Assembly: GCA_002633005.1 (NCBI GenBank)
Contig: NMRA01000147.1
Coordinates: 246,001 to 310,000, forward strand
Length of the DNA: 64,000 nt
DNA from: Phoronis australis
Taxonomy: Eukaryota; Phoronida; Phoronidae
Direction: 5' to 3'
Positions 1 to 11,639 of this stretch are shown here, piece by piece. A program made the position numbers and the translations under genes. Within the stretch, counting starts at the first letter, position 1. Every line of letters begins with the position of its first letter. The notes under the pieces are model-generated. The model was not told the origin of the DNA. It ran no database searches and was given only the letters and a program-made list of their open reading frames with translations.

Positions 1-3000
1 GACTAAAGATGACTACCAGTCTCAGACCAGCTGTGCACCCTAGTGGAATTTTATTTTTCACATTTGCTTCTGTAACTTCAGAGTTCTTTGATGCTTTTTC
101 GTGGAATTGAACAAATTTCTATCATGAAAACGACAGCACCTATCCTTTTTGTGATGGATTCGGCGTATTCTGCACCAAATAGTGACCATTTTTATTTTTT
201 AGTCTAGTTTTATTATTTTTTATGTCTTTATTTCTTTGTAGTACTTCCTAGATGAATTTTCATGAAATTTTACAGATAAGGTATCTATTGAGAAGACAAC
301 GACGCCTTCTTATTTTCAGATGAATTTTAGGCATCCTGCACCATCTAGTTGTTGTTTTTACTTTTTTGTGTCCGCATTTTACTTATTTAACATTTTCATG
401 TGTTTCTTTGGATATCTTTGACAGATTTTCATGGAATTTGGCAAAAAGGTATCTATTGAGGAGGCGACGACACCTTTTTAGGCGTCCACATATTTGTATG
501 CGAGTGCACATTGCCATCACCTCTAAGAGTCTGGGCATCCGAGAGTCTGGCGTCCGCGGCTGTATCTCCTAAGCCCCTTGCAGGTTCTTATTGAAATTTG
601 GCAGGTGTGTTCCTATGGGGCTGATGACAGAGGACCAAATACCACTGTGTCCCCAAGTGGAAATTTTATTTATTTACGTTTTCTTCTGTTTCTTCAGAAG
701 TCCTCAATGGATTTTCATTAAATTTGGCACATACATGTAGGCATCTATTAATGAGATGACTCCATCTTTCCATTTTCAGATGGATTTGAGGTATTTTGCG
801 CCATCTGGTGGCCGTTTTCAATGTTTTTGAGTCTGTACTGTTCTTTGGCGTTTAACCCCCTTTTTCAACCAAACCAGTCTAAGGATGGCTGTGAAAATTG
901 ACGTACCGTTTTTTTCTTGGTGTGAAGACGACGTTTGACGATGATTTTCTGACCATGGCACCTCCTTGTGGCAGTTGTGTTTTTTTGCACTCATAGCTAT
1001 ATCTCCTAAACCTACTGCACGATATTTCTTAAATTTATTAAATGTTTTCATATGAATTTGACAACGGAAGAAGACGACTGACAAGCAATGTACCTGTAGT
1101 GGCAATTTTATTTTTTCGGTTTTCCTCCGTTCCTCTGAAGTTCCTTGACCGATTTTTATGAAATTTGGTAATTAAGTTTCTGTTAAAGGAACGACATGTT
1201 CCCATTTTGGATGGTTTCAAGGTATTTGCGCCATCTAGTGGCCATTTTTACTGTTTTCTAGTTTGTTTTATATATACTAAGCATGATTGTGAAAATTGGC
1301 ATATATTGTCTTAATGTGAAAAGGACGATTGACGATGACTTTCCGACGACATCGATTGCTTTGGCATGACGCTGACATGTTCCTGATTTCGGATGGATTC
1401 GACATATTTTGCCCTATTCAGTGGTCATTTTTATGATGCAAATAAACACCCCTAGAAACACACCGTTTGTGGTACATTCGTGGGTGCATTTCAATGCTCG
1501 GCATTGCTTTTGTTGTTTTTGAATGAATTCCTCATATTTTCTGGCACCTTAAGTGGCTATTTTTACTCTATCCAAGTTTTTCTAACACCCGCCTCTCTAA
1601 CAGTACATTGCACTAATGATGATTATGAAAATTGCTATAATTATGTGCTTCTGCTCATAAGATGAGATCTGACTGTGATTTACAGGTGGCTCTAATTACT
1701 GTGGCATCCTCCTAGTGAGAGGTTTATGTTATTTTGCATCCGCAGCTGTATCTTATGAACCCCATGCAGGAAGTTTGTTAAATATGGCAAGAGTATTTCT
1801 ATGAAAATGGAAACAGATAGCAATAACTTTCGAAATGACCCAACTGTCATTAACTCCAGTATTGGCAATTTTATTTTTTACTCTTTCCTCTGCATCTTGT
1901 TCCTTGACTAATTGTCATGAAATTTGGTATATAGATATCTTCTCGTTTTTGGATGGATTTGACTTATTCTGCATCTTTTGGTGGCTGTTTTTATGCGTCC
2001 ACATATTTAATGTACATGTGGGTGCATGTTGCCGCCATCTCTGTCTGGGCATCTGGCGTCCGCAGCTGTATCTCCGAAAGCCTTCACAGGATCTTGATGA
2101 GATTTGGCAGATGTGTTCCTGTGAAGCTGACAATGAATGACGACGGATTTCAGACCTCTCCAACTACTGGTGTGCCCTCTAGTGGCAATTTTATTTGTCT
2201 ATGTTTACCTCAGTATCTTCGTATGTCCTCAACGGGTTTTCATAAAATTTGGCAGTTAGGCATCAATTAGTGAAATGACGCTATCCTCCTGTTTTCGGAT
2301 GCATTCGAGGTAGTTTGCGCCACATCGTGGCCATTTTTACTGTTTTCGAGTCTTGTTTTTTTGGCATCCGTCCCTTTGTAAACCAAACCGTTCTAGGCAT
2401 GATTGTGAAAATTGACATTATGTTCTTACTGTGAAGAGGGCGGCTGACGATGATTTTCCAACAACTTTGACTACTGTGACAGCTGCTAGTGACAGTTTTG
2501 TTTATTTTTGCGCTCATGGCTGTATCTCCTAAGCGCTGTACCGATCTTTTAATAAATTTTGCTAGACGTGTATTTATATGAAGTTAAGAACAGATGACGA
2601 CTTCGGACGGATTGGACTACTGGTGTGCCCCCTAGTGACAATTTTAGCTTTTACATTTACCTCTGTATCTTCATAGGTCCTCAACGCAATTTCGTAAAAT
2701 TTGCCAGATAGGCATCTATTAGTGAGGTGATGGTATCCTCCTGTTTAAGATTGATTTGAGGTATTTTGTGCCACCTAGTGGCCATTTTTCTTGTTTTTCT
2801 GGTCTGTTTTTGGCGTCTTTTGCCCTTCTGTCAACCAAACCACTCTAAGGATGATTGTGGAAGTTGGCATGTATGTTCCGAATGTTAAGAGGACAGCTGT
2901 CAATGATTTTCTGACGACCTAGACTACTGTGGTGCCTCCTATTGGCAGTTCGTTTTACGCCCATGGCTGTATCTTCAAAACTCGGCAGGATCTCTATTAA

Positions 3001-3830
3001 ATTAAGCAATGTATTTATATGAAGTTGACAATGGATGACTACGACTTTCAGATTGATCCGACAAACACTGTGCCCCCCAGTGGCAATTTCATTTTTCCAA
3101 TTTCCTCTGTTTCTCAGAAGCTGTTTATCGGACTTTTATGAAATTTGGTAAATAGCTTTCTATTGAAACAATGACATGTTCCTGTTTTCGGATGACTTTG
3201 ACATATTTTGCACCATCTGTTGGCTATTTTTTCTGTTTCTAGTCTGTTTTTGGAAACCGCCCCTCTGTCAACGAAACCACTCCCACTCTAAGCATGATTG
3301 TGAATATTGGCATATATGTTCTTAGTGTGAAAAGAAAAGTTGACGATGATTTTCCGACAACTTCAACTGCTGTGGTGCCTCCTAGTGGCAGTTATGTTTT
3401 TTGCGCACATAGCGTCCTAGTGATAATTTCATTTTTTACATTTTCCCCAGTTTCCCAGAAGTTCGTGACGGATTTGTATGAAATTTGGTAAATAGCTTTG
3501 ACATATACCAGTTTTCGGGTGGTTTCGATACATTTTGCGCTCTCTAGTGGCCATTTTTATGATACAAATAAACACCCCTAGAAGCACATCGTTTGCGTTG
3601 CATTCGTGGAAGCATTGCTTTTGTTTTTGTTTTGTATCTGGTTGTTGACGTCTACCTCTTATGGTACAAGTCACTCTGTGGATCATTCTTAAAATTGGCA
3701 TTTGCATTTGTTTGGATTTGTATGGCTGGCGGCAATTTTTGAACAGGTCCGACTTCTGTAGCGCCCTATTGTGGCAATTTTGTTTTTTTTTGCCAGTGCC
3801 TCAATTCATGTTTTTTGACTGATATTGATG
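1..3830 (+). repeat. Decayed higher-order tandem array with CTAGTGG modules (about 24 modules)
   Basis: About 3.8 kb is built from diverged modules of roughly 150 bp. Three module types alternate as a trimer of about 440-455 bp. Type A has CCCTAGTGGCAATTTTAT, type B has GCGCCATCTAGTGGCCAT, and type C has GTGCCTCCTAGTGGCAG followed by GCGCTCATGGCTGTATCTCC. The A-B-C order is clear at about 650/805/965, 2172/2315/2490, 2625/2768/2935 and 3065/3205/3375. Two B modules (about 1410 and 3537) are followed by the same ATGATRCAAATAAACACC text, perhaps marking a unit end. Short open frames here have no shared frame or protein pattern, so I do not call genes. Origin from a transposon or satellite is inferred. 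Confidence 0.8.
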
Positions 3831-5600
3831 TGTTTGGTTGTTTGTCCTCTGCCTCCTTGTCCTCCAAACTTTATGAAGAATCATGATGAAAGGTGGCAGG
3901 TATGTTCCTATTGAGGAAAGCATTTCTGACTTGCTTTTCATCATCTACAGGCTATTAACTAGCGTTGGTGTGTTCAGTGGGAATGTTTAAAATAATGATC
4001 ATCCCTTGTTTTGACGGTGTATGGAATACAAATGGTGGGTGCGTGTTAACATCCGGTGTTTCTCTTGTGGATAAAGTAGTTGCGTCTCGGATACGACAGA
4101 GGTCTCGGTAGATCTTACCTAACCATCTGCATTTTATGTGCATAGGAAGGAGTACACACGAAGTGTTCTCGTATCACCAAATCCTACGTTCCGATTTGTT
4201 CATCTCGTCCCGTGTCAGGAGAGTAACGTATTTTTAAGTCGAACACAGGGGTCTGAGTGTATTCCGTAAACACGCGAAACTTGTAAAAAGTACGAGTGAA
4301 AAACATTAGTGTCTCTCGAGTATGCTTGAGCTATTCAGAATATTTGAGCCTGCACAGAGGTTGGTATGGACATCAACTTATTAGCGGTGACGAATTCGGA
4401 CCAAATTTTAGTTGTGAAAGATGACATGGAAAGAAAATTTGTGTAATTAATTTAGAGAATTATCGGAGATAAAAGTTTCAGTACTCCATCAACAGGGGGC
4501 GTAATGGTAAAGCATGAGCAGCCTCAATTTGATTGATTTATTGATTCACTAAAATACATTAAATACAATAACAATACAATTCAATGCAAAACGACACAAA
4601 AATATCCGGGATCATTTCTTTGTTCTTGAACTTATTTAGTGCCATTTTCCGTTCTATTTTTGTGTGAACTCCAGATGGTTGTCATTTATTCTGTTCTTGA
4701 GTATAGTTTGCACTTGGTTACCTCGGCATTAGAGGTTTAGTCTAAAAATCTCTTAATTTTTCCTCAAAAACCTGACTCTAAGCGTCATCAAGTGCGAACT
4801 TGAACCAGATACATGACTGCAGTATACTTGAGCACAGGATAATTAGCAACCATCTTGGGATATGGAAAAAAGTAGAACGGAAATGACAACAAGTATAATT
4901 TTGAGTGCAAAGGTCAGACTCTAAGCCCAGAAAGCCAAAAAGATAAAGAGAAAGCGAAAAGGTTATCAGACAATTATAATTTAAACATAAATTAAATACA
5001 AACTTACAACAGGATTTATTTTAACGTTGATCAGTCTGTGCAGAGTAAATTCAGCACCATAAAATTTCCCCCTGGATGGGCGGGTGCTGTCACTGACAGT
5101 CCACTTACAGAATGAATACTTTCACAGTCGGTTTCAGGAATTGTCCGACTATATCTTCTTGACTAACTCGATCACCATTTCGGTGACTTGATAGCTGAAT
5201 GACTCGTTGATTGACTTTGGCTCACTCATGCCCATTCGTGAATATACTGCAACCTACCCGACCATTCTGCCATTATCTACGGGTTGTACACTTTTAGAAT
5301 ATTCCAGGCTTCTGGATCTTCCAGGCCGCTAAAATGTTCCATACCGTAATTCTATGAGTCACTAACTAGAATTTTATTTAGGCATGCTGGACCTTATCCA
5401 CAATTCTATGTATTAAGCCTAACATCTATAAAGGATAGGTTTTTGCAAATCAGTAAATGTATAGATTTTTTGAAAGTAGAAAGCTTCCAACATGTGATTT
5501 GTCGCTATACCGATATGCCATTAACTAGATCACATGACCATTTTCTACCAATTAAAAATTGGCAAAAAGAGAAATGGCACGTTCACAGCAAAACAGCGGT
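3831..5600. other. Intergenic, no gene recognised
   Basis: AT-rich unique-looking sequence between the array and the first receptor gene. No open frame with recognisable domains, no tRNA-like boxes and no clear tandem repeat were seen. Confidence 0.5.
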
Positions 5601-5639
5601 ATCTATAACGTGACGAAATTCTGCTCAATAAAAACTTCG

Positions 5640-5895
5640 CAGGCAAAATCTCAAAAATGACGTTACATTTTTCTCAGTTATCATTTAGTTTCCGTTTTAT
5701 GCCTCGTTTGAGTTCTTCATAAAAATCGTGAAATATATATATTTATTTGATAGCCTGTCATGCAAAAGTGGAAAATTTGTAAAGCAATTCCTTAAGCTTT
5801 TTGTACAACAATGTATGAAGCATGGTATGAAAAAAATTCATATCAATCTAATCAGCCATTTCTGAGATATGACGCACCAAAGTTTGTCATTTTAT
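5640..5895 (+). repeat. Dispersed repeat, copy 1 (second copy near 17.23-17.45 kb)
   Basis: Diverged similarity in the same orientation to 17230-17450. Shared landmarks include TGCAAAARTGGAA, an ACAATGYATRAAG block, and a TCTAATCAGCCATTTCTGA-type block followed by GATATGA. Probably an old transposon or SINE fragment; the ends are not defined. Confidence 0.5.
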
Positions 5896-6241
5896 AGATT
5901 TTCAAGAGTTCTAGATGACTTGAATTATTCCAAAATGTTCTATTATAGACACTTAATAATCACTGGCCTAGTTGGGTTGGGTCAGTTATCAGGTATATGT
6001 ACATGTATAACAAGCAAATCAAACCAAACTAGTTCTAACGTCAGTGTACTCTCCTGACAAATACCTAAAATATTTAAGCAATAGACAGACAAATAAATGC
6101 GTTAATACATTAACAAACAATTTTAAGACAGGTGCATCTACAAAACCGCATCACAATAACATCATAGAGTTAAGTCATTCATTAGTCTGGTGAATTCTAC
6201 AGAGCAGGTCTATCAAACGGTGTTGTCAAGTAATGACGTGC

Positions 6242-7144
6242 TCATGCCTGGCCTTGGTCAAAGTTTTCTGGTTCCGGATGGACTTGACGCTGCCTCCAAA
6301 AACACAACACCTTTATGTAACCTGTTTTGAACTCTTCACAACGCAACCCATAGATAAAACTGTTAAGGCTCGAGTTTCCGAGTCCAAGCCATTTAACTGT
6401 GACGGAAATAAGGCGTGAATGCGGAGCAACTAACTTTGTAACAAAAAACGGTAACCAGCAAATAAAGAATATTGATGTCAACAAAGCAAGTGTATTGATG
6501 GCTTTCCGTTTGTTGTGGTTGAGTCCGGTGTTTGATGTTCTGATTTTAAGGTATATTTTAATGTAACAGAAAGAGATCAGTAACAGAGGAATTAGAAATC
6601 CAATGAAAAACACAACAATAGTTCCAATTCCACTAAATGTGTTTTTACCTAAAAGACACCTATTTCGTTTCCCAAACAGTAAAGTTATTAGAATTATTAA
6701 AATGCAAATTGCTACAACCAATACCATGCAGGCAGCTTTTGTTTTTGTGAAGATGGCTTTGTATCGATGGCTTAGGCACACTTTGATGAAGCGGTTTATG
6801 GCAATCAACACCATGTCGTAGACGGACAGTCCGCAACAGAACCAGTTTATGACAGTTAGAGGAATACAGATGCTGGGCTGATCGCTGAATAGGGTAGTGT
6901 TCCCAAGCCAGGCGTTAACCATATACATCGGCATGACCCACACCACAACCAACAGATCGGCAAGAGCAAGAACTACGATGAAAATGTTTCCCGGGTTGTG
7001 CTTCACATGTTGCTGACTCAGTATGACACTGATTATGAGGATGTTACCGACAAGTCCTGGAAGTATAAAAAAAGGGGGCACATACTTTTCGAGCGTTATT
7101 GACAGCTCAAATGCAAATGAGTGTTCATCAGCTGTTGAATTCAT
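6242..7144 (-). CDS. Melatonin-receptor-like rhodopsin-family GPCR, intronless
   Basis: A 300-residue seven-TM receptor read from an ATG with a sequon at Asn2. TM1 spans about residues 24-44 with the GN pair at 33-34. TM2 (53-75) has LALADLL, TM3 starts after Cys93, and the TM3 end reads INRFI (116-120) in place of DRY. Extracellular loop 2 has Cys163 as the expected disulphide partner of Cys93. TM6 has CWLP at 229-232, and TM7 ends NSFIY (261-265) instead of NPxxY. NRY/NRF and N-A/S-xIY variants with a short C tail are typical of the melatonin-receptor group and relatives in invertebrates, hence the call. The ligand is not established. The frame is complete and intact; the stop is just after position 300. 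Neighbours are repeats, so nothing in the context adds function. Confidence 0.85.
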   Translation of the reverse strand: MNSTADEHSFAFELSITLEKYVPPFFILPGLVGNILIISVILSQQHVKHNPGNIFIVVLALADLLVVVWVMPMYMVNAWLGNTTLFSDQPSICIPLTVINWFCCGLSVYDMVLIAINRFIKVCLSHRYKAIFTKTKAACMVLVVAICILIILITLLFGKRNRCLLGKNTFSGIGTIVVFFIGFLIPLLLISFCYIKIYLKIRTSNTGLNHNKRKAINTLALLTSIFFICWLPFFVTKLVAPHSRLISVTVKWLGLGNSSLNSFIYGLRCEEFKTGYIKVLCFWRQRQVHPEPENFDQGQA

Positions 7145-7769
7145 CCGTTTTTATCTTGAAGTGCAGTTGAATAATGTCCGCCTTTCACAACTTTACGAAT
7201 TCTCAAAGTGAAAATCACAACTCATCTAAAGCTGCTAAGCATGCCGGAACTAAAACTCCACGTCCAGTTTGATCATGAATCTTGAGTATACCTGGTTCCC
7301 AGTATTTGATATGGTCAATAACGAAAATGTATGGCCATGAATGCATCGACTTGATAGAGAATCAATGTCAGACTTCTTGCCTCTGGTCTGACGAAGTCTT
7401 CTTTCCTTGACGACTTATGATTCAATCCATATATATAACTATAATTAAAAGTCATTACATCTCATTAGTCATTTGCGCTGCTAATTTTTTTACTGTTATT
7501 GATCCTTCATGGCATGTTGTTTTTCACATAGTGGTCATTGCCGTCTTGGAAGTGTCCATTATTACTGATCAACTTAGAAGTTGCGGAGGCGCCACACAAG
7601 AAAATGTGACAAAATTTACCACTTATAAAAACTTTGACTGGTGAATTCTGGCAATGCAAATGCAAATTTCGTTTTGATAGCTTTTCATGCACATACTCAC
7701 ACTGGGTAAATTATACCGTCCTCCCCCATTTGTCCGTCCGTCCGTTTGTTTATCCGGCATCTGCCACTG

Positions 7770-8000
7770 GATCTTGAAAACTTTAATTTTTACATCCGCC
7801 TCTATCCACCAAAACCACTCAAAAGATTGCTGTGAAAATTGGCAGATCTGTTTTTAACAAGAAGACTGCGGTTATGTTGATTTTTGGAAGGTTTGACTAC
7901 TTTGGTGCCTCCTGGTGGCAGTATTCGTTACACTTACGGCTATATGTCCTTCATTCTTTGTAGGATAGTCGTGGAATTTGGCGGATACATTCGTATTATG
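7770..8000 (+). repeat. Isolated module of the 1-3.8 kb array family
   Basis: Carries the type C text: a GATTGCTGTGAAAATTGGCA block, then GTGCCTCCTGGTGGCAG at 7905-7921, then the CTATATGTCC stretch. This shows the array unit is also dispersed outside the tandem block. Confidence 0.6.
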
Positions 8001-8045
8001 CGTTAGTCTATTCAACTCTAAGAAACCTAGAAAATCACTTCCGTG

Positions 8046-8400
8046 GCTACTTTTTGGGGGCTCGATAATTTTGGTATTTTTAATGTCATTAAGTATTATA
8101 CTTTAAGAATCTAAAAAGTTCCAAAGGTTTGACTTGCACGTTTTCGAGAAATTTGACCTAAAAATCTGAGTGCAAAATTTGGCACAAAAAACCAATGTTC
8201 AAAAACCAACAGCACTAGACCCAAACTGAATGATAATTTTACTGGGTTTTGCTCATTTGAAGTTACTGGACAAGAAAAGTGATAAATATTATGACATTAG
8301 GTGGAAAATTGCTCAAAAAACACAAATAGAAATGATTTACAGCGCCTCCTGTTGTCCAGAAAACATACTACTATATTCTGATCTACCAGAAGAACAATAT
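8046..8400 (+). mobile_element. Fragment of DNA transposon related to the 23-26 kb element
   Basis: Aligns with the left terminal region of the element at 22983-26149. Shared landmarks are a TACTTT-G-run segment, the AATCTAAAAAGTTCC block, and TTGCACRTTTT followed by GAGAAATTTGA. The matching outermost terminus is not recognisable here, so this is a solo, decayed end. A short minus-strand frame near 8.4-8.6 kb may be part of its coding remnant. Confidence 0.55.
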
Positions 8401-8535
8401 TAATGTTAACCATTTGGAACTTGATAAAGATTTGATATCACAACCTGCATATGAACAACATACATTTCCAACTGCAATGAATTCACTGTCATCACTTTCA
8501 TTAATTGCCGTGAACCGTTGGCGGAAATATTGGGA

Positions 8536-9070
8536 ATGGCGCATGCGCACCTCGATATCTGGCCGAAAACGTTTTCTCCTATAGAGGGTGCATTGGCGAA
8601 CCAATCATTTTCAAACTGGTCACGTGTTTGTTGCTATTGATCGGCTTTTATGAAATTTTGTTTAACCCGAAGTCACTTTCAAGATGGCGGCTCTGGCGCA
8701 TTTTCACCTTTTTCAATCCTTCTGCGGTCGCATTTTTAACGGGAAGAGCAAGTGACGTGAATTTTTGCATGTGGATTCCGTGAAGTATGCTCCTTCAAAA
8801 CTTCTGCGATAACGTTTTTCTCAGACTTACCGTTTTCGAGTTATTTGACTTTGAATTTCAAAAAAACGCAAAATTTAAATTTTTTCGAAAAAAATATGGA
8901 ATATTGCGAAACTATCAATTTAGATAGAATTTTGGACGGGCTTTCAGAAGATAATTTTCATTTTTCGCTACAACGTCTACTTTTTCTGATAGCGCTGTTC
9001 TTTTGTTGACAGCTCTTGCTGCACTGATGTTGGTTTAGCTTCTGTTGAACAAGACCATGAAGACATTGCT
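8536..9070 (+). repeat. Dispersed repeat with NRF1/YY1-like motifs, copy 1
   Basis: First of three parallel copies. In order it holds a GCGCATGCGC palindrome (8539), CTGGTCACGTG, AAGATGGCGG (8681), ACGGGAAGAGCAARTGACGTG, an ACCGTTTTCGAGTTATTTG block and a GTTGGTTTAGCTTCTRTTGA block. No coding capacity is seen. Confidence 0.8.
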
Positions 9071-9159
9071 CACAGAGGCCGCATTTTTCGACGTGCAAGG
9101 CTGAAAATTGGAACGATTATTATAGCGCACAAGCACTATAACTGCGCCGTAAATCTTTA

Positions 9160-9835
9160 ACTTCCGGTCAAAGATGGCGGAGGCAATGGCGCATGCGCAC
9201 CTGGATAACTGGCCGAAAACATTTACTCCTGTCGAGGGCGCATTGGCAAACCAATCATTTTCAAACTGGTCACGTGTTTGTTTCTAATAATCAGCTTTCA
9301 TAAAATTTTGTTAAACGGGAAGTCACTTTCAAGATGGCGGCCTGGTGCATTTTCTATCATTTTCAAACGTTCTGCAGTCGCATTTTGAACGGGAAGAGCA
9401 AATGACGTGAATTTCTGCTTTTGCATGTGGATTCCTTGCAGTATGTTCTTTCAAAAGTTCTCAGTGAACGTTTTTCTCAGACTTACCGTTTTCGAGTTAT
9501 TTGGTTTTGAATTTCTAAAAACGCAAAATTTCATTTTTTTGAAAAAATCATGGAATGTTGCGAAACTGCCAGGTTACATAGAGTTTTGAACGTTTTTCAG
9601 AAGATATTTTCAATTTGTCGCTAGGACGTCCACTTCTTGAATTATTCGAGAGTTTCTGAAAACGCTGTTCCTTTGTTGACCGATTTTGCTGTTCGCCAAA
9701 TGTCGCTCAAGACTGTAGCCTACTTACTGATTTCTCACATCTTCTCTAGACACATGAGTGTTATAGTGTTGCTCAGAATCGCCACCTTCATCATCACAAT
9801 CATCATCGTCGTTAATTTCGCCTAGTGTCGCTCAA
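9160..9835 (+). repeat. Dispersed repeat with NRF1/YY1-like motifs, copy 2
   Basis: Same order of blocks as copy 1, preceded by CTTCCGGTCAAAGATGGCGG. It continues past the shared GTTATTTG block into one diverged 190-bp terminal module (about 9700-9830: CTCTAGACACATGAGTG, then ATCATCGTCGTTAATTTCGC and GTGTCGCTCAAG). Confidence 0.8.
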
Positions 9836-9853
9836 GATTGTAGGTAACACTGA

Positions 9854-9923
9854 ACAGTCAGGTCGCGGCCACGGGGCAATTTCTAGTGACAGTCAGGCCG
9901 CGGCCACGGGGCATTTTCTAGTG
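9854..9923 (+). repeat. 35-bp tandem duplication
   Basis: ACAGTCAGGTCGCGGCCACG plus GGGCAATTTCTAGTG occurs twice with two or three differences; the second copy starts at 9889. Unusually GC-rich for the neighbourhood. Confidence 0.85.
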
Positions 9924-10189
9924 TCTACAATTCTTATACGGGGCGTATGTCAGGTTTGGCTCGTTGTTCGAGGAATTTGTTGAAAACAGATGCCAGGCAA
10001 CTGATTTGCTTGTGTTTTTAAATGAGAAAAGCCAAGTTTTTACCTACTTTTGATGCAAACCGGTGGCTGTCATTTGTTATCAACCGCTGTCGTCTGCCGT
10101 CCGAGAAACCGAGTGCGTGAACAATACTGCAGTCTCTTTCTTACTGCTTCCTTCGCTACTCACATGAATGTTATGGTGTTGTTATTCAT

Positions 10190-11093
10190 AGGCGGATTTA
10201 GGGGGGGNNNNNNNNNNNNNNNNNNNNNNNNNNNNNNNNNNNNNNNNNNNNNNNNNNNNNNNNNNNNNNNNNNNNNNNNNNNNNNNNNNNNNNNNNNNNN
10301 NNNNNNNNNNNNNNNNNNNNNNNNNNNNNNNNNNNNNNNNNNNNNNNNNNNNNNNNNNNNNNNNNNNNNNNNNNNNNNNNNNNNNNNNNNNNNNNNNNNN
10401 NNNNNNNNNNNNNNNNNNNNNNNNNNNNNNNNNNNNNNNNNNNNNNNNNNNNNNNNNNNNNNNNNNNNNNNNNNNNNNNNNNNNNNNNNNNNNNNNNNNN
10501 NNNNNNNNNNNNNNNNNNNNNNNNNNNNNNNNNNNNNNNNNNNNNNNNNNNNNNNNNNNNNNNNNNNNNNNNNNNNNNNNNNNNNNNNNNNNNNNNNNNN
10601 NNNNNNNNNNNNNNNNNNNNNNNNNNNNNNNNNNNNNNNNNNNNNNNNNNNNNNNNNNNNNNNNNNNNNNNNNNNNNNNNNNNNNNNNNNNNNNNNNNNN
10701 NNNNNNNNNNNNNNNNNNNNNNNNNNNNNNNNNNNNNNNNNNNNNNNNNNNNNNNNNNNNNNNNNNNNNNNNNNNNNNNNNNNNNNNNNNNNNNNNNNNN
10801 NNNNNNNNNNNNNNNNNNNNNNNNNNNNNNNNNNNNNNNNNNNNNNNNNNNNNNNNNNNNNNNNNNNNNNNNNNNNNNNNNNNNNNNNNNNNNNNNNNNN
10901 NNNNNNNNNNNNNNNNNNNNNNNNNNNNNNNNNNNNNNNNNNNNNNNNNNGCGGGAGGGGGGCAAACCCCCCTCCCGACCTCCCCCCATTCGGGGCTATG
11001 CGCATCTACAATCGTGGTTCAGTTTGCACAAATGTTTACAGCCGGACAAAATGTTGGCCCCCCCCCTTGTGATATCCTAGATCCGCCACTGTC
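10190..11093 (+). mobile_element. hAT-like element (about 0.9 kb) nested in a 190-bp repeat module, mostly assembly gap
   Basis: Starts near CATAGGCGGATTTAGG and ends CCTAGATCCGCCACTG, giving imperfect inverted ends (GGCGGATYTAGG). CAGTGGCGG-type termini are common in hAT non-autonomous elements. The 3' part (10951-11090) matches 54337-54440 on the opposite strand. Positions 10208-10950 are 743 Ns, flanked by a G run and a GC-rich segment. The flanks continue the host module (GTGTTGTTATTCATA on the left, TCATAATCGCCGC on the right), with TCATA present on both sides. Superfamily assignment is tentative. Confidence 0.6.
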
Positions 11094-11580
11094 ATAATCG
11101 CCGCTTTCATCATCATGATTGTCGTCGTCATCGTCCTCCCAATCGTCGTCTTTTCGATTAATTTCGCCAAGTGTCGCTCCTCCGAGCGCTCTCGCATTGT
11201 TGCCAGTTTACCGGGTGCGTGAACAAGATTTCACGGTATTTCTTACTGATTTGTTCTCTAGTCACATGAATGTTATCGTGTTGTTCATAATCTCCGCCTT
11301 CATCGTCATCGTAGTTGTCGTTGTCCTCCCCATCGTCCTGTTTTCGCGTAATTTCGCCAAGCGTCGCTCCTCCGAGCGCTTTCGCACAGTTGCCAGTTTA
11401 CCGGGTGCGTGAACAAGACTGCAGACTATTTCTTACTGATTTGGTGGCTAGTCACATGAATGTTTTCGTGTTGTTCATAATCTCCGCCATCATCGTCATC
11501 AGCGTCGTCGTCGTCCTCCCCATCGTCCTGTTTTCGCGTAATTTCTCCAAGTGTCGCTCCTCCGAGCGCTCTCGTTTTTT
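11094..11580 (+). repeat. 190-bp tandem repeat, about 2.5 units
   Basis: The string GTGTCGCTCCTCCGAGCGCT or its one-base variant recurs at 11171, 11361 and 11551, exactly 190 bp apart. Each unit also holds CTAGTCACATGAATGTT, a TCATCGTCATCGT stretch and ATTTCGCCAAG. The unit length is not a multiple of three, so the hydrophobic frame seen in each unit cannot continue through the array. One unit matches the 3' end of the dispersed repeat at 9.7 and 12.4 kb. Confidence 0.9.
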
Positions 11581-11639
11581 TGTTTGTTCGCACGATACAG
11601 GTCGCAATTTTCGTCCGAACATCACGGAATCTACACATA

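Noticed and set aside
1-3830. CRISPR-like array
   Set aside because: Modules are ~150 bp, strongly diverged and in a eukaryotic context; there are no short identical repeats with unique spacers.
10050-11072. Long open frames across 10-11 kb
   Set aside because: Mostly Ns (10208-10950), which cannot contain stops; the flanks are repeat sequence.
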